Shown piece after piece: positions 44,867 through 52,555 of a DNA stretch of 64,000 nucleotides. The position numbers and the translations under genes are program-made. Position 1 is the first letter of the stretch, and the number at the start of each line of letters is the position of its first letter. Origin of the DNA: Cytobacillus oceanisediminis (GTDB lineage Bacteria; Bacillota; Bacilli; Bacillales; Cytobacillaceae); assembly GCF_004366035.1 (NCBI RefSeq), contig NZ_SOEE01000004.1, positions 382,007 through 446,006 on the forward strand. Direction: 5' to 3'. The notes beneath the pieces were generated by a model. It made no database searches. It saw nothing but the letters and a program-made list of their open reading frames with translations, and was not told where the DNA came from.

Positions 44867-45214
44867 ATGGGGGATAATGTCCAAAAGTATAAGGATATGG
44901 AAAAAAGACTAACTTTGATGAGGGATAAAGATTGGCTTAACGCAATTAACTCATTGAAGTCATTAATTATTGAAGAAGATAAAGAATACTCAGTAACATA
45001 CAGAGAAAATAGACAAAGAAATAATAGAACATTTGGATTCCATAAAGTAAAATTTGTTGAAGATACACAGAGTTTTATCTTTACATCTTTTGTTTCAGAT
45101 TGGGAAAGTGGAGAGTTAACAAATGAAGTACGAGATAAAATTACATTAAAGGATATTGACATCATTAAGTATACTGTGAGAGATAAACCCGATTTAGATG
45201 GATTAGTCTTTTAA
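44867..45214 (+). CDS. hypothetical island protein
   Basis: A 115-residue soluble protein, charged, with alternating beta-type segments (YSVTYRENRQRNNRTFGFHKVKF, FIFTSFVSDWESGEL, IDIIKYTVRDKP described as strands). No family recognised. An AGGGAGGTG box precedes ATG and a terminator follows, so it is likely expressed. Confidence 0.6.
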   Translation: MGDNVQKYKDMEKRLTLMRDKDWLNAINSLKSLIIEEDKEYSVTYRENRQRNNRTFGFHKVKFVEDTQSFIFTSFVSDWESGELTNEVRDKITLKDIDIIKYTVRDKPDLDGLVF

Positions 45215-45225
45215 TTAGCACCACT

Positions 45226-45264
45226 AGTTTAAACCCTTCATATTTTGGAGGGTGTTTTTTTTTT
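45226..45264 (+). terminator. terminator after 44867-45214
   Basis: AAACCCTTC-ATATTTT-GGAGGGTGTTTTTTTTT. Confidence 0.8.
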
Positions 45265-45285
45265 CAATCAGAAAGGGATGATTAT

Positions 45286-45630
45286 ATGAACAACCTTCAA
45301 CGTTTAGAATTAGAAACTAAAGGTATAACGCTAAGACAGGATGAACTATCTATTTACCTTCAAGAAAACGACTTACAGCCATTCCCAGAATACAACCCTG
45401 AATCAGCAACTAACAAGAAAAATATTTATCGTGCTGCATTGTCTATTCTTGAATCAATTGCAAATAATCCTGCCAGTATGAAGTCATACAAAATGGATGA
45501 TATGACAGTTTCAGATTTCCATGAGAATTTAATGAATCGGATTGATCAATTAGAACGGAAAATTAGAACGCTAAAAACAGATGAACAATTACAGAATGAA
45601 TCTAACTTTTTTATGTTGTTCTCTGATTGA
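45286..45630 (+). CDS. phage-type structural gene, unknown (head-tail region)
   Basis: A 114-residue helical protein starting NNLQRLELETKGITLRQDEL, with YRAALSILESIANNPASMKSYK and FHENLMNRIDQLERKIR. Proteins of this look occur in the head-tail connector regions of Bacillus prophages, but I cannot name the family with certainty. AAAGGGATGA precedes ATG. It supports the prophage origin of the island. Confidence 0.6.
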   Translation: MNNLQRLELETKGITLRQDELSIYLQENDLQPFPEYNPESATNKKNIYRAALSILESIANNPASMKSYKMDDMTVSDFHENLMNRIDQLERKIRTLKTDEQLQNESNFFMLFSD

Positions 45631-45709
45631 GTTTATTTTGTAGAAAAGTAAATTTTAACTCTTGTTACCCGACAATCAAACTACCTAATTTTTGATTACC
45701 GAGGGGTCT

Positions 45710-45792
45710 GGGTAATTACCCGTAAGGCGGTAATCATTGCGGTAATGAAAAATACAAGCACTCGGTAATGATGCGGTAATAAGTGGGTAAGA
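45710..45792 (+). repeat. iteron-like array of GCGGTAAT units
   Basis: GCGGTAAT or TCGGTAAT occurs at 45727, 45739, 45762 and 45773, with GGGTAA at 45785 and GGGTAATTACCC at 45710-45721; inverted GATTACCGA lies at 45694. Spacings are 11-12 bases or twice that, about one helical turn. The array ends some 45 bases before the start of the next gene. Confidence 0.7.
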
Positions 45793-45835
45793 AGGATAAT
45801 CTATTTTAAAATAATATGGACGGGAGGTTAGAACA

Positions 45836-46407
45836 GTGTTTCAAGCCAATTCAGCCGACTTAGAATTTTTATTTAATGAAGCAGGACAAAAGGTATTAGT
45901 TAATGATGTGGTAAGAATTTTAGTTATTACTAACCACCTTTAATTGAATACGAAGAAAGACATATACATACTATTGATACTGTCTCACAAGGCGATATGG
46001 TGACGTTAGACAATGAGAAGTATTTAGTTATTACTGAATCCATTACTAAACGTGGAGGAAAGTATAAATCCTTAATGAGACATTGTAATGTAATGATTGA
46101 CTTACCAGGTGAAGAAGTTTGTGAGAAAGTGGGAGAAAATGACTTTGGGGAACCAATATTTGAGTGTACTACTGGTGATCCAGTTTTAGTTCCTTCCATT
46201 GTAGATAATAAATCCTTTTCAGTTGAAGACTCTGCAGCAATACGAGTTCCTGATAATCAGATTATTGTAGTGGTTAAGGATAATGATTACAACAGGGAAA
46301 AATTTCAGTTGAATAACACTTTTACATTTGAAGGAGTATATAAGGTTATTCATAGGGATTTTACTAAAAGAGGGTTAATGATACTGACTTGTGAAAAGGT
46401 TAATTAG
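45836..46407 (+). pseudogene. phage protein, frameshifted
   Basis: A GTG start (45836) after GGGAGG opens FQANSADLEFLFNEAGQKVLVNDVVRILVITN, which then shifts frame near 45930. The next frame continues PPLIEYEERHIHTIDTVSQG and runs to 46407 (MVTLDNEKYLVITESITKRG, VPDNQIIVVVKDN, VYKVIHRDFTKRGLMILTCE). The joined product of about 190 residues has the beta-rich look of a phage head-closure or tail-completion protein; the exact family is uncertain. A one-base indel in the ACTAACCACC run explains the break. Confidence 0.65.
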
Positions 46408-46532
46408 AAACTTCTTTATTGAAAGTTACTATTAAAAATAGTAATATGGTACTTGTGGTTCGTAGGCGAGTCCGTTGGGAACTTTTTTATAAGACCGAGT
46501 GAAACATGTCTAAGAACCTTGATAACATTACA

Positions 46533-46581
46533 CTTTACGGGGCTGATTGGGGTGCTGGTGCCCTCCACGGTCTTCAAAACC
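46533..46581 (+). repeat. right attachment repeat (attR) within the complete tRNA-Sec
   Basis: Identical to 40602-40650 over 49 bases. Confidence 0.9.
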
Positions 46582-46635
46582 GCTTGTGACCTGCGTGCCA
46601 GGTCAGCTGGGTTCGATTCCCAGGCGGTCCCGCCA
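46539..46635 (+). tRNA. selC: tRNA-Sec (anticodon TCA)
   Basis: A 97-base tRNA with the features of selenocysteine tRNA: anticodon loop CTTCAAA (anticodon TCA) on a CGGT/ACCG stem, a long variable arm TGACCTG-CGTGC-CAGGTCA, T-arm CTGGG-TTCGATT-CCCAG, an extended acceptor stem (GGGGCTG with CGGTCCC, two wobbles) and encoded GCCA. tRNA-Sec inserts selenocysteine at recoded UGA codons. Its 5' half and upstream DNA come from the island side, so its present promoter is not the one at 40564. Confidence 0.9.
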
Positions 46636-46812
46636 AATATACATATATGAAAATAATACTTAATAAAAATAATAATATGCTCTAACGGTATTCGAGCAGT
46701 TTATCTAAAGACTGTTTTAGGCTTGCTGTAAACGATGTTGGACTATCTCAACAAGACAAGATAGGTGTCCATATGCAGGGATTATTAAATTGAGGATGGG
46801 CATTATTGATAA

Positions 46813-46980
46813 CTAAGTGAACGTGAATGTTGGAGGCTAATGGGTTTTACTGATGATGATTTCGATGAGGTACTAAAAGAGTATCCAGGTAGAAGAAATT
46901 ATAAAAACTCCACCTTATACAAATTAGCCGGTAACAGTATTGTAGTAAATGTATTAGAGGCAATTTTTAAAGTTTGTTAG
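46813..46980 (+). pseudogene. C5-cytosine DNA methyltransferase, C-terminal remnant
   Basis: After an in-frame stop, LSERECWRLMGFTDDDFDEVL and NSTLYKLAGNSIVVNVLEAIF read as motifs IX-X of a Dcm-type methyltransferase (RECWRLMGF and YKxAGNS are diagnostic), ending at TAG 46980. The catalytic PCQ and ENV motifs are absent, so this is a fragment of about 55 codons. It suggests that a restriction-modification or orphan methylase module once lay here. Confidence 0.8.
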
Positions 46981-47017
46981 AATTATATACATACAAAGAA
47001 GCAAATTATCTACATAA

Positions 47018-47044
47018 AAAAGGGTGGATTTAAGACTATCCACC
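47018..47044 (-). terminator. terminator for the small minus-strand gene
   Basis: On the minus strand GGGTGGATAGTC-TTAAATCCACCC is followed by TTTTTTA. Confidence 0.65.
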
Positions 47045-47152
47045 CATACACCAAGATTTACCTATTGTCGCATTTCTGGTTGAAATCACCAGAACTAAGG
47101 GGAGGAAAGATGCCACCCTTAGTTAATCCATGATATGCCATTCCCTGCTTAT

Positions 47153-47320
47153 TTATGTCCCAAAAAATGTGAATCCTGCGAACTTTGGAGAGTTTGAAGG
47201 CTTAAGAGGATAATTTGGTGTAGAACGACGATGGCCAGGAACCTTAACAGTTTTATCTCCCACTTTTTTAGTGTGAGGGTTGACAGATACGATTTTCTTG
47301 CCACTTTGTGTTTTATCCAT
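47153..47320 (-). CDS. small basic hypothetical protein
   Basis: 55 residues: MDKTQSGKKIVSVNPHTKKVG, then KTVKVPGHRRSTPNYPLKP. Strongly basic with no membrane helix; no family recognised. The GGGAG box 8-12 bases upstream of ATG 47320 is good and a terminator follows, so expression is likely. A longer frame through the tRNA fragment upstream is not coding. Confidence 0.5.
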   Translation of the reverse strand: MDKTQSGKKIVSVNPHTKKVGDKTVKVPGHRRSTPNYPLKPSNSPKFAGFTFFGT

Positions 47321-47344
47321 TTTATCAACTCCCTGCTTCATCTG

Positions 47345-47408
47345 CGGGGTTCTGGTGCGTGCCAGCTCAGCTGCGTTTGATTCCCAGGCGGTCCCGCCAA
47401 ATATACAT
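47345..47408 (+). repeat. degenerate 3' half of tRNA-Sec (third copy)
   Basis: GCGTGCCAGCTCAGCTGCGT, then TTGATTCCCAGGCGGTCCCG and CCAAATATACATAT align with 46594-46647 (variable arm to the sequence beyond CCA) with a few mismatches. It bounds a further insertion of about 0.75 kb holding the methyltransferase remnant and the small basic gene. Confidence 0.8.
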
Positions 47409-47409
47409 A

Positions 47410-47446
47410 TTAGTGCCGCACAGTGGAATGCTGTGCGATTTTTTAT
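47410..47446 (+). terminator. terminator-type hairpin, member of a dispersed repeat
   Basis: CGCACAG-TGGAATG-CTGTGCGATTTTTT. The surrounding 85 bases recur in diverged form at 61675-61760 (see repeat). Confidence 0.7.
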
Positions 47447-47598
47447 TTCATCCATATACTCTCTTTGGGTGCTAAAGCATATTAAATTATTTGTTTCCGA
47501 ATTCTTCTCATTGTGAGGGTTCGGCTATGATAGACTTAAGATATTTAAATGGATACTGTTGTAATAAAGAGCAGTGAAAAATAGGAGGAAGTAAGCTG

Positions 47599-48093
47599 AT
47601 GGATAATAATGATATATTAATTCGATTGAGATATGCGTTAGAAATCAAAAATAGTGAAATGGCAGAGATCTTTAAACTTGGAGGAATAGAGGTGTCCGTA
47701 CCAGAGGTGGTAAAGATCCTCAAAAAGACAGATGATGAAGAAGAGAATGACAGCCAAATAAAATTAACAAATAGTATGTTAAATTCATTTTTGAATGGCT
47801 TCATAATTTATAAAAGAGGTAAACAAGAGCCAAAACCAGGTCAAAATAATACGCCAGAACCATCCATAGAAAATAATACAAATGTAAACAATATTCTTTT
47901 AAAGAAAACCAAAATCGCCTTGTCCTTAACAACAGAGGACATGATAGATGTATTCAAAAAAGCTGGATTAAACGTATCAAAAGGAGAACTCGGAGCTTTT
48001 TTAAGAAAAGAAGGACATAAAAATTATAAAGTATGCTTAGACAATTTTGCCAGAAACTTCTTAAAAGGACTAGCGATTAAATATAGGGGATAA
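47599..48093 (+). CDS. YehS-like DUF1456 protein
   Basis: A 164-residue protein made of two DUF1456 repeats. Repeat 1 has DILIRLRYALEIKNSEMAEIFKLGG and SFLNGFIIYKRG; repeat 2 has KTKIALSLTTEDMIDVFKKAG and NFLKGLAIKYRG. The pattern matches E. coli YehS and its Bacillus relatives; function unknown. AGGAGG precedes ATG. It lies just outside the tRNA-Sec region. Confidence 0.87.
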   Translation: MDNNDILIRLRYALEIKNSEMAEIFKLGGIEVSVPEVVKILKKTDDEEENDSQIKLTNSMLNSFLNGFIIYKRGKQEPKPGQNNTPEPSIENNTNVNNILLKKTKIALSLTTEDMIDVFKKAGLNVSKGELGAFLRKEGHKNYKVCLDNFARNFLKGLAIKYRG

Positions 48094-48224
48094 GGAAGAA
48101 AAGAATTCGTGTAAAAACATATAAATAGCCTATAAAGCAAAGCTGTCTGAGTTCATTAAAAAGTGAAATAGTTCATGAAATTAATTTATCTTCAGGAGTC
48201 ACATAAATGGACTCCTGCCCTAAA

Positions 48225-48264
48225 AACGAGCCTCAAAATTGATTGAGGAGGCTCGTATTTGGAT
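48225..48264 (+). terminator. terminator downstream of the DUF1456 gene
   Basis: ACGAGCCTCAA and TTGAGGAGGCTCGT form a hairpin followed by ATTTGG. Confidence 0.65.
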
Positions 48265-48269
48265 TATTG

Positions 48270-48326
48270 GTGTCTGACCCCGGCTGCGTTAAAACGTTAA
48301 TGCCTAAGGGGGCAGGCACCTTTTTT
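48270..48326. repeat. GGTGTCTGACCCC/GGGGGCAGGCACC hairpin element
   Basis: Long-range inverted repeat with T-run. Hairpins with this GGTGYCTGACCCC arm are dispersed in Bacillus genomes. It also terminates transcription from the left. Confidence 0.75.
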
Positions 48327-48429
48327 CATGATTTCAATTGTTTTAGTAAGATAAAAATTCTATGATAAAACCTTCAAAATTTTATTGCAAACTATTGGTT
48401 ATTATTGTGAGTAATAAGACATATATATT

Positions 48430-48529
48430 AGACAGGTTATTGTCTAGGGTAGAGATGCGGAGATTCCCTGTGATCAATAAATTGCATGACACTTCTTTGT
48501 GATGCAGTTATTGTTCATGGGTTTTTTTA
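48430..48529 (+). promoter_or_regulatory. leader RNA 1: GlpP-type antiterminator element and terminator, upstream of ugpB
   Basis: AGGG-TAGAGATGCGGAGATT-CCCT (48446-48469) forms a short stem with a conserved 16-base loop. The strand CCCTGTGATCAATAA (48466-48480) can instead pair with TTATTGTTCATGGG (48508-48521), followed by T7, an intrinsic terminator. The overlap makes the two structures exclusive. The loop recurs in leaders 2 and 3, and a GlpP-family gene lies in the locus. Confidence 0.82.
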
Positions 48530-48559
48530 TGAAAAAATGGATATTAAGGGGGAAATGGC

Positions 48560-49831
48560 ATGAAGGTTAAGTTTTTATCATTCGTTTTAGTTTTACTGGT
48601 TGTCCTTGCCGGATGCAGCAGTGACACTAAAGTGGAAGAAACGGCTGAGATTGATTTCTGGTTCCCGGTTGCGGTTGGCGGGGATGTAGCGAACATTGTT
48701 GATGGAATTGTAGAAGAATTCGAGAAAGAAAATCCTGATATCAAGGTCAATGCGAAATATGGCGGCAGTTATGCTGAAACTATGACTCAGGTGATGGCGT
48801 CAGCGCAGGGAGGGAATCCGCCTGAACTTGCTGTTTTATTCTCAATCGATCTTTTCACCTTACTTGAGAACGACCTGATCGAGGAAGTGACACCTTTGTT
48901 TGACGAAGAGTACTTAAATGATTTTTACGATGGATTCATGGCGAATTCTTCTATCGGGGATAAGGTATACAGCTTGCCATTCCAGCGCAGCACAATTGTC
49001 CTATACTACAACAAGGACGCATTCAAAGAGGCCGGACTGGATCCGGAAGCTCCACCTGAAAACTGGGATCAGCTGGTGGAATACGGTAAGAAGCTGACGA
49101 AAAATGGCGGTAAGGACCAATGGGGTCTTGAAATCCCGAGTACTGGATATCAATACTGGATGTTCCAGGCTTTAGCACTTCAGACTGAAGACAACATCAT
49201 GTCTGAAGATGGAAAGAAAGTGTATTTCAACGCACCTTACGCAAAAGGAGCGATGGATTACTGGTTGTCCCTTGGAAAAGAGCATAAGATCATGCCGGAG
49301 GGTGTCATTGAATGGGCGACAGTTCCTTCTGACTTCTTGAGCGGAAAAACAGCAATGATGTACCACACGACAGGTAATCTGACAAATGTGAAGAACAATG
49401 CAGACTTTGATTTCGGTGTATCATTCCTGCCGGCAAATAATCAGTATGGATCCCCGACTGGAGGAGGAAACATCTACTTGTTCAAAGATCTTCCCGAAGC
49501 TAACAAAGAAGCTGCGGTCAAGTTCATGAAATTTCTTACGGAACCTGAGCGTGTAGCACAGTGGTCTATCGATACAGGATATGTCGCCACTAGAGAATCT
49601 GCTTATGAAACGGACTTGTTGAAAAAGTATGTAGAGGAATTCCCGCCTGCACTTGTTGCCCGCGAGCAATTGGAATATGCGGATAGCGAATTGGCAACTT
49701 ACCAAAATGGTGAGGTGCAGAAAATTTTCAATGATCATATTCAATCGATCTTGACTGGCCAAAGCTCAGTTGACGAAGGATTGGAAAAAGCTCAGGAGAA
49801 AGCAGAAGAAGTGCTGAAGCCTTTTCAGTAA
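48560..49831 (+). CDS. ABC importer substrate-binding lipoprotein (UgpB-like)
   Basis: A 423-residue family 1 extracellular binding protein. Signal and lipobox: VLVLLVVLAGCSS with Cys at residue 19. The mature chain has EIDFWFPVAVGGDVANIVDGI, YGGSYAETMTQVMASAQGGNPPE near residue 65, LPFQRSTIVLYYNKDAFKEAG, and GGGNIYLFKD, as in UgpB-type receptors for sn-glycerol 3-phosphate or glycerophosphodiesters. GGGGG before ATG. It leads an operon with two permeases, an MBL hydrolase and, after a second leader, a HAD phosphatase. Regulation by GlpP-type antitermination supports a glycerol-phosphate-related ligand. Confidence 0.85.
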   Translation: MKVKFLSFVLVLLVVLAGCSSDTKVEETAEIDFWFPVAVGGDVANIVDGIVEEFEKENPDIKVNAKYGGSYAETMTQVMASAQGGNPPELAVLFSIDLFTLLENDLIEEVTPLFDEEYLNDFYDGFMANSSIGDKVYSLPFQRSTIVLYYNKDAFKEAGLDPEAPPENWDQLVEYGKKLTKNGGKDQWGLEIPSTGYQYWMFQALALQTEDNIMSEDGKKVYFNAPYAKGAMDYWLSLGKEHKIMPEGVIEWATVPSDFLSGKTAMMYHTTGNLTNVKNNADFDFGVSFLPANNQYGSPTGGGNIYLFKDLPEANKEAAVKFMKFLTEPERVAQWSIDTGYVATRESAYETDLLKKYVEEFPPALVAREQLEYADSELATYQNGEVQKIFNDHIQSILTGQSSVDEGLEKAQEKAEEVLKPFQ

Positions 49832-49926
49832 TAAAAGCTGCAGCAGTGGAGTGAATGGAGTGGAGCTCAGGTGAAAATATGCTGACTTGGGCTCCCTTTA
49901 TTCACAAGAAAGGTGGGTTAGATCTG

Positions 49927-50817
49927 ATGACAACGAAGCGAAGAAAATTCAGTTCCGGAACGAGGCACAATCTGTTCGCTTACGGATTACTGTTTCCTTC
50001 TTTCATTTTTTTAACTATGTTTACGTTTTACCCAACTCTCAAGTCGATCCAGTTAAGCTTCTACAGTGGTCCGATGACCCGGCTGCAGTTTTCCGGATTG
50101 GATCAGTATAAAGAAGTTTTAGCTGATGAGATATTCAGGAAGGTCATCCTGAATAACATCATCTTCATGATTGGGACAGTGCCAACGAGTTTGTTCCTGG
50201 CGATGTATCTTGCCATCTGGCTGAATAAAAAAATGGCCGGAAGCTCCTTGCTTAGGACATCGTTTTTCTACCCGACAATCATTCCGTTAATTGCGGTAGC
50301 GAATATTTGGCTTTTCATTTACACCCCTCAGTACGGACTGCTCGATAACTTCCTTCATTTGTTCGGGGCAGGGGACACGAACTGGCTGGGGAATCCCAAT
50401 ACAGTAATGATTGTAATGATTGTCATGATCATTTGGAAAGATGCTGGTTTTTATATGATTTTTTATTTAGCTGGTTTGCAAAATTTACCGAGAGATGTCT
50501 ATGAAGCGGCTGAGATCGAAGGGGCGAAACCGCTCCAGATGTTCCGTCATATCACGTTCCCGCTACTGATGCCGACGACGCTGTTCGTCATGATCGTGGC
50601 GATTACGAATTCATTCAAGAACGTCGACCACTTGTACATTATGACTAAGGGTGGACCGGATAATGCCAGCAATCTGCTGCTCTATCATATCTATGAAGCG
50701 GCATTTACGAACTGGGATCTTGGCAAAGCTGCCGTTCTGACCGTGATTTTGATTGTCATCATGCTGGGGATCACAGCATTCAACTATTTGTACCTTGATC
50801 GGAAAATCCATTATTAA
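49927..50817 (+). CDS. ABC importer permease (UgpA-like)
   Basis: A 296-residue MalF/UgpA-type permease with six helices and the EAA loop YEAAEIEGAKPLQMFRHITFP near residue 195, which contacts the ATPase. ATG 49927 follows AAAGGTGGG and gives the family length; the frame's 24-residue extension is not supported. No ATPase gene is present in the operon, so a shared MsmX/UgpC-type ATPase must energise it (inferred). Confidence 0.88.
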   Translation: MTTKRRKFSSGTRHNLFAYGLLFPSFIFLTMFTFYPTLKSIQLSFYSGPMTRLQFSGLDQYKEVLADEIFRKVILNNIIFMIGTVPTSLFLAMYLAIWLNKKMAGSSLLRTSFFYPTIIPLIAVANIWLFIYTPQYGLLDNFLHLFGAGDTNWLGNPNTVMIVMIVMIIWKDAGFYMIFYLAGLQNLPRDVYEAAEIEGAKPLQMFRHITFPLLMPTTLFVMIVAITNSFKNVDHLYIMTKGGPDNASNLLLYHIYEAAFTNWDLGKAAVLTVILIVIMLGITAFNYLYLDRKIHY

Positions 50818-50832
50818 GGAGGGTGAGAATCG

Positions 50833-51642
50833 ATGAAAAAACTGAACTATGGCATCATTATTGTTCTTGGGATCATTTCGTTTATCCCGCTGCTTTGGGT
50901 AATCATCACTTCTTTCTCTCCCGGGAATCAAGTGATCAATGGAGGTTTTCCGTTCTGGGTCTCAAACCCAACAGTTGAAAACTATGTGAAAGCGTGGGAG
51001 ACTGCACCATTTATCCAATACTACATCAATACGTTCGTCATCGTATTTGGCGTGCTGATAGTCCAGTTGTTCACGATTACGCTTGCAGCTTTTGCTTTTG
51101 CGCGGGTGAACTTCAAAGGAAAAAATGTACTGTTCATCTTGTTTTTGCTCCAGCTGATGATTCAGCCTGAAATTCTGTTGTTCCCGAACTACCAGGTTAT
51201 TAGCCAGCTTGGGCTCGTTAATACGAAGCTGGCCGTCATGATGCCGTATTGGGCATCAGCATTCGGGGTATTCCTGCTGCGCCAGACTTTTAAGCAGGTC
51301 CCGTATGATCTCGATGAAGCGTCGAGAATAGACGGCTGTAAATGGTATCAAACGCTGTGGCATGTATACATTCCATCAGCAAAACCGACATATATTGCGT
51401 TTGCGCTCGTGTCCGTCAGTCACCATTGGAGCAACTTCATGTGGCCGTTGATTATTACGGATTCTGTCGAGTCCCGGCCGTTGACCGTCGGACTTGCCTT
51501 GTTTGCGCAATCGTATGAAACGGGAGCACAATGGGGAATGGTCGCTGCAGGTACGGTAATGGTCATCATGCCATTGGTAGTTGCTTTCTTCATTTTCCAA
51601 AAACAATTCGTATCAAGCTTCATGCATTCAGGAATCAAATAG
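50833..51642 (+). CDS. ABC importer permease (UgpE-like)
   Basis: A 269-residue MalG/UgpE-type permease with six helices and the EAA loop LDEASRIDGCKWYQTLWHVYIP near residue 160. AAGGAGGGTGA precedes ATG. It lies 15 bases after ugpA and 11 bases before the MBL gene, so all are translationally close. Confidence 0.88.
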   Translation: MKKLNYGIIIVLGIISFIPLLWVIITSFSPGNQVINGGFPFWVSNPTVENYVKAWETAPFIQYYINTFVIVFGVLIVQLFTITLAAFAFARVNFKGKNVLFILFLLQLMIQPEILLFPNYQVISQLGLVNTKLAVMMPYWASAFGVFLLRQTFKQVPYDLDEASRIDGCKWYQTLWHVYIPSAKPTYIAFALVSVSHHWSNFMWPLIITDSVESRPLTVGLALFAQSYETGAQWGMVAAGTVMVIMPLVVAFFIFQKQFVSSFMHSGIK

Positions 51643-51653
51643 GTGGTGGTTAA

Positions 51654-52394
51654 ATGGATATTCATTTTTTGGGAACGGGAAGTGCCTATCCCGGTTCCAA
51701 TCGCGATAATACTTCAATTTGCTTTTCGAATGACGGTTATCATGTCCTGGTCGATGTCAGCGGCAATCCTTGCAGGAAACTGAAGCAGATGCAGATAGAC
51801 TTAAGTGAGCTCGATGCAGTGGTGTTCACCCATTTTCATATCGACCATATATATGGGTTGCCATCTTTGCTGTGGGGGATGTGGCTGGAAGACAGGAAAA
51901 AGCCTTTACGGATTTTTTGCGATTACCGTAATGAGAAAAAGCTTCACGAATGGCTGGCGACAATGGAGGCTGACAAGTGGCCGATCGCCTTTCCCATTGA
52001 GGTGGAAACATTTGATGGTGATCAGGAAGAGGAGCTGCTGTCAGGCGGGGAGATGACGTTTTCCTGTTTTAAAGCGCTTCATTCTGTTCCTACTGTTGGG
52101 CTGGAGGTACGATGCCCGGGTCGAGTAGTCGTTTATTCAAGTGATACGGAAATCAACGCACGAATCGGACAGTATGACCATATAGATATGTTAATTCATG
52201 AGGCGACATCTGCCCGTAAAGTGGCCGGTAACCACAGCAGTCTTTTTGAAGTGGTAGAGAAGTATGATTTGGATAAGATCGGTGAGATTGTGTTAGTCCA
52301 CTTGTCAGATAAAGAACCATATGAAGAAGAGGTGGCAAAGCTTAACAACTTGAAGGTCGTCATCGGTGAAGACATGATGACGAAAGCATTATAG
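51654..52394 (+). CDS. MBL-fold phosphodiesterase of the RNase Z/PhnP type
   Basis: A 246-residue metallo-beta-lactamase-fold protein with IHFLGTGSAYP at the start, the HxHxDH motif in VVFTHFHIDHIYGLP near residue 62, VVYSSDTEI with the metal-bridging Asp, and a final VLVHLS His. The layout resembles PhnP and RNase Z, which hydrolyse (cyclic) phosphodiesters. In an operon with a Ugp-like importer and a HAD phosphatase, a role in splitting an imported phosphodiester before dephosphorylation is plausible but inferred. AGGTGGTGG precedes ATG. Confidence 0.82.
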   Translation: MDIHFLGTGSAYPGSNRDNTSICFSNDGYHVLVDVSGNPCRKLKQMQIDLSELDAVVFTHFHIDHIYGLPSLLWGMWLEDRKKPLRIFCDYRNEKKLHEWLATMEADKWPIAFPIEVETFDGDQEEELLSGGEMTFSCFKALHSVPTVGLEVRCPGRVVVYSSDTEINARIGQYDHIDMLIHEATSARKVAGNHSSLFEVVEKYDLDKIGEIVLVHLSDKEPYEEEVAKLNNLKVVIGEDMMTKAL

Positions 52395-52402
52395 GTAAAT
52401 AG

Positions 52403-52492
52403 AAACAAGGATAGAGATGAGGAGATTCCTTGGGTTAGGCGGCATCCAATTATTAAATTGGAGGAATCGTCATGCTCAAGGAATTTTTTATT
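52403..52492 (+). promoter_or_regulatory. leader RNA 2: GlpP-type antiterminator element and terminator, upstream of the HAD gene
   Basis: CAAGG-ATAGAGATGAGGAGATT-CCTTG (52406-52432) forms a 5-bp stem. ATTCCTTG (52425-52432) can instead pair with CAAGGAAT (52477-52484), followed by T5, around an inner TCCAATT/AATTGGA hairpin. The stem bases differ from leader 1 while the loop is kept. Confidence 0.82.
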
Positions 52493-52555
52493 GAGTCTAA
52501 CGTGCAGTAAGACACCAACTGATCGAAGCTTCACTTTATTGGATGGAGGAGACCA

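Larger units (their letters stand above)
40602..46581. mobile_element. genomic island integrated in the tRNA-Sec gene
   Basis: About 5.9 kb bounded by the perfect 49-bp direct repeats. Contents: truncated tyrosine integrase, portal fragment, two DUF4145 genes, small phage-type genes, iteron-like array, a frameshifted phage gene. The A+T-rich, phage-like gene content contrasts with the host backbone on the left. The intact repeats indicate site-specific integration; the broken integrase indicates the element is now immobile on its own. Confidence 0.82.

Noticed and set aside
45694-45792. CRISPR array
   Set aside because: The units are 8 bases with 3-4-base gaps and include inverted forms; no repeats of 25-40 bases with unique spacers and no cas genes occur in the window.
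48270-48326. Riboswitch upstream of the ABC operon in the GGTGTCTGACCCC hairpin
   Set aside because: This hairpin is a dispersed Bacillus repeat with terminator form and lies well upstream of the real leader at 48430-48529.
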